Source: Acidobacteriota bacterium (GTDB lineage Bacteria > Acidobacteriota > Blastocatellia > Pyrinomonadales > Pyrinomonadaceae). From it: a stretch of 64,000 bases of DNA. Where the stretch lies: the NCBI GenBank assembly GCA_016713675.1, contig JADJOS010000005.1:442939-506938 (forward strand), written 5' to 3'. Shown piece by piece: positions 63,536 through 64,000 of this stretch. A model generated the notes under the pieces. It was not told the origin of the DNA. It worked only from the letters and a program-made list of their open reading frames with translations, and made no database searches. The translations under genes and the position numbers were made by a program. Within the stretch, counting starts at the first letter, position 1. Each line of letters opens with the position of its first letter.

Positions 63536-64000
63536 ATGAACAACGTTCCGACGATCCTGGCGATTGAATCCGCGATTCGCGGCGGCAGTATAGCGCTTGC
63601 AAATGGTGCTGAGATCATTGATACCTGGGTCGGCGAAGGCGGTGTTTCGCGTGCCGAGGACCTGCTATGGAATATCGACCTGATGCTCAAGCGAAACGGT
63701 ATAGAAAAGCGGGAACTCTCTAATATCGCCGTATCGGCCGGACCTGGCAGTTTTACGGGGATCCGCATTGGGCTGGCGACCGCGATGGGCATTGCGGCGT
63801 CATTGAATATCAGCCTCGCGAGGTACTCGATCCTGTACGCGATGGCCGTCAGCCAACCTGATTCGGAGCTTATCATCACAGCCGTGCCCGTTGGCAGAGG
63901 CGTGATCTGCAAGCAATCGTTTCGAAAGAACGTCGGTAAGATAACAGCTGCGACCAAACCGATCGCAGTTGCCGCTGACCAATTTGAGATGGAAATTCAA
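63536..64000 (+). CDS. tsaB: tRNA threonylcarbamoyladenosine biosynthesis protein TsaB, 3' partial
   Basis: 155 codons are visible, running off the right edge. ILAIESAIRGGSIALANG and AGPGSFTGIRIGLATAMG are the ASKHA-fold signatures of TsaB. It works with TsaD and TsaE to make t6A37 on ANN-decoding tRNAs. The ATG at 63536 is 1 bp after the previous stop. This housekeeping gene probably marks the right border of the exopolysaccharide/peptide locus. Confidence 0.9.
   Translation, partial: MNNVPTILAIESAIRGGSIALANGAEIIDTWVGEGGVSRAEDLLWNIDLMLKRNGIEKRELSNIAVSAGPGSFTGIRIGLATAMGIAASLNISLARYSILYAMAVSQPDSELIITAVPVGRGVICKQSFRKNVGKITAATKPIAVAADQFEMEIQ

Overview
The window reads as chromosomal DNA of a Gram-negative, GC-moderate bacterium, most likely an acidobacterium of the Blastocatellia/Pyrinomonadaceae kind. 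That placement is inferred from gene content and style: Tat-exported TldD, large 2-oxoacid:ferredoxin oxidoreductases, LVIVD/DUF305 proteins, and a Wzx/Wzy exopolysaccharide locus ending in an HprK-like/PqqD module. No rRNA or other taxonomic marker was available to test it.

Layout. (1) 1-5.3 kb: the 3' end of a secreted beta-propeller gene, an HTTM-type membrane protein and a glutamine-dependent asparagine synthase. (2) 5.4-9.9 kb, minus strand: a MacB/LolD-like efflux operon (ATPase, small membrane protein, double-FtsX permease, HlyD-type adaptor). The adaptor frame is broken at a six-base homopolymer. (3) 10.3-15.6 kb: operon A, a GltD-like flavo-iron-sulfur protein translationally coupled to the alpha and beta subunits of a 2-oxoacid:ferredoxin oxidoreductase, followed by a small lipoprotein gene and a bidirectional terminator. 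(4) 15.7-18.6 kb, minus: a TldE/TldD pair, with TldD carrying a Tat signal. (5) 19.0-24.2 kb: operon B, a second GltD-like protein coupled to a single-chain pyruvate:ferredoxin oxidoreductase and preceded by a consensus sigma-54 promoter. (6) 24.4-38.2 kb: mixed housekeeping and secreted genes (YidD, lipase-like hydrolase, LVIVD and DUF305 proteins, tRNA-Cys and tRNA-Gly, solute-binding protein, NagZ-like glycosidase, HIT protein, Ntn asparaginase, CAP-like protein, MutS). Inside this part, 26.4-27.0 kb is a gene-poor island with a 22-bp-phased array of TGTCGC boxes and a 22-bp palindrome.

(7) 38.2-63.5 kb: a long, almost unidirectional exopolysaccharide locus. It encodes outer-membrane export (Wza-like), a tyrosine autokinase (Wzc-like), GDP-mannose-derived sugar synthesis (GME-like epimerase, Fcl, Gmd), glycosyltransferases, Wzx flippase, Wzy polymerase, two FkbM methyltransferases, and heptose-precursor enzymes including an RfaE2-GmhA fusion. 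It continues with a GT9 transferase, a UDP-GlcNAc-derived 6-deoxy-amino-sugar pathway (CapE-like, RmlD-like, WecB-like) and the WecA/WbpL-type initiating transferase. Together these can build, lipid-link, flip, polymerise and export a repeat-unit polysaccharide. (8) The locus ends with an HprK-like kinase, a PqqD-domain protein fused to a Tat-like signal and a six-cysteine tail, and an NTP_transf_5 nucleotidyltransferase. tsaB then runs off the window.

The strongest novelty candidates are the PqqD/Tat/Cys-repeat fusion with its own promoter, the phased TGTCGC array (possible solo end of a TnsB/TniA-type transposon), an in-frame palindromic element inside the oxidoreductase alpha subunit, and the sigma-54-controlled PFOR operon. 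All identifications are from reading the sequence; no database search was run.
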